This document shows, one piece after another, positions 63,790 through 64,000 of a stretch of DNA of 64,000 bases; position 1 is the first letter of the stretch, and every line of letters starts with the position of its first letter. The notes below the pieces were generated by a model. It did not search any database, was not told the DNA's origin, and saw nothing but the letters and a program-made list of their open reading frames with translations. A program made the position numbers and the translations under genes. Origin of the DNA: Archangium gephyra (GTDB taxonomy: Bacteria; Myxococcota; Myxococcia; Myxococcales; Myxococcaceae); assembly GCF_001027285.1 (NCBI RefSeq), contig NZ_CP011509.1:4224501-4288500 (forward strand). The letters run 5' to 3'.

Positions 63790-64000
63790 CACGACACCTC
63801 CGGATGAGCCCCGGACGCGAGTGTCCGGGGAGGATGGAAGGTGAGGGCTACCCAGACGACGGCCAGGGCGCAGACGGCCGCCGAGAGCGTGAAGTGCCAC
63901 GCGTAGCCGAAGGCCTGGGCGCTGAAGCCACTCACGGCCGCGGCGGCGCCGGTGGCGAGCACCACGAGCGAGGCCTGCAGTGTGTAGTCGGACGCGGCGT
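63789..64000 (-). CDS. MFS transporter, C-terminal part (extends beyond window)
   Basis: The last 70 codons are visible and end with the TGA that shares one base with the coaD ATG. They include ASDYTLQASLVVLATGAAAA then SGFSAQAFGYAWHFTLSA, the last two helices and loop typical of AmpG/FptX-like major facilitator proteins, and a final helix AVCALAVVWVALTF. The rest lies beyond the window edge, so the substrate cannot be judged. Confidence 0.8.
   Translation of the reverse strand, partial: AASDYTLQASLVVLATGAAAAVSGFSAQAFGYAWHFTLSAAVCALAVVWVALTFHPPRTLASGAHPEVS

Overview
The window is high-G+C DNA with the gene content of a myxobacterium, most likely suborder Cystobacterineae (Archangium, Cystobacter or Myxococcus relatives). 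This is inferred from dense two-component and Ser/Thr kinase genes, a myxobacterial-type ECF sigma factor next to a zinc-finger kinase, many secreted lipoproteins and hydrolases, and frequent GTG/TTG starts with ATGA or GTGA overlaps. No taxonomic marker such as rRNA is present, so the genus cannot be fixed.

Layout. 1-12.5 kb is signalling: an NtrC regulator and membrane kinase pair, a secreted two-gene operon, a GAF/PAS histidine kinase, a degenerate protein kinase, a zinc-finger/kinase/TPR protein and its sigma factor. 12.7-14.7 kb is an alkylation-repair operon (Ada-AlkA fusion plus Ogt). 15.0-23.4 kb is an extracellular set: a GH3 protein with F5/8C domains split by a C-run frameshift, a GH5-like hydrolase, three short lipoproteins and an esterase. 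23.5-30.5 kb holds a 1038-residue helical-repeat protein, a GST/LysR pair, a beta-helix lipoprotein and a YddG-like exporter.

The mobile region is 30.6-41.4 kb. A xis-int pair sits against the 3' end of tRNA-Asp. The last 156 bp of this junction are repeated exactly at 33387-33542, which defines an element of about 7.8 kb (33543-41375). It carries an IS5-type insertion, a lower-G+C two-gene membrane module, an HNH-like protein and unknown genes. A second, degenerate element (about 30665-33542) carrying an RCC1 lipoprotein seems to lie in tandem to its left. It is marked by a 111-bp repeat shared by the two left ends and by a truncated DoxX gene at the junction.

To the right is mainly housekeeping: tRNA-Asp, tRNA-Val, hemE, a small nuclease-like gene pair, the fadIJ beta-oxidation operon with a candidate operator, a CocE-type hydrolase, a glycan or lipid-sugar group (PIG-V-like, methyltransferase, ChbG-like, GT2), a diguanylate cyclase, a kinase/NtrC operon behind a dyad-overlapped promoter, rarA, nadK, an ElyC-like gene, a 5'-nucleotidase lipoprotein, and an MFS-coaD-MBL operon cut by the window end.

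All assignments come from reading the translated sequence. No database search was run, and family names rest on recognised motifs.
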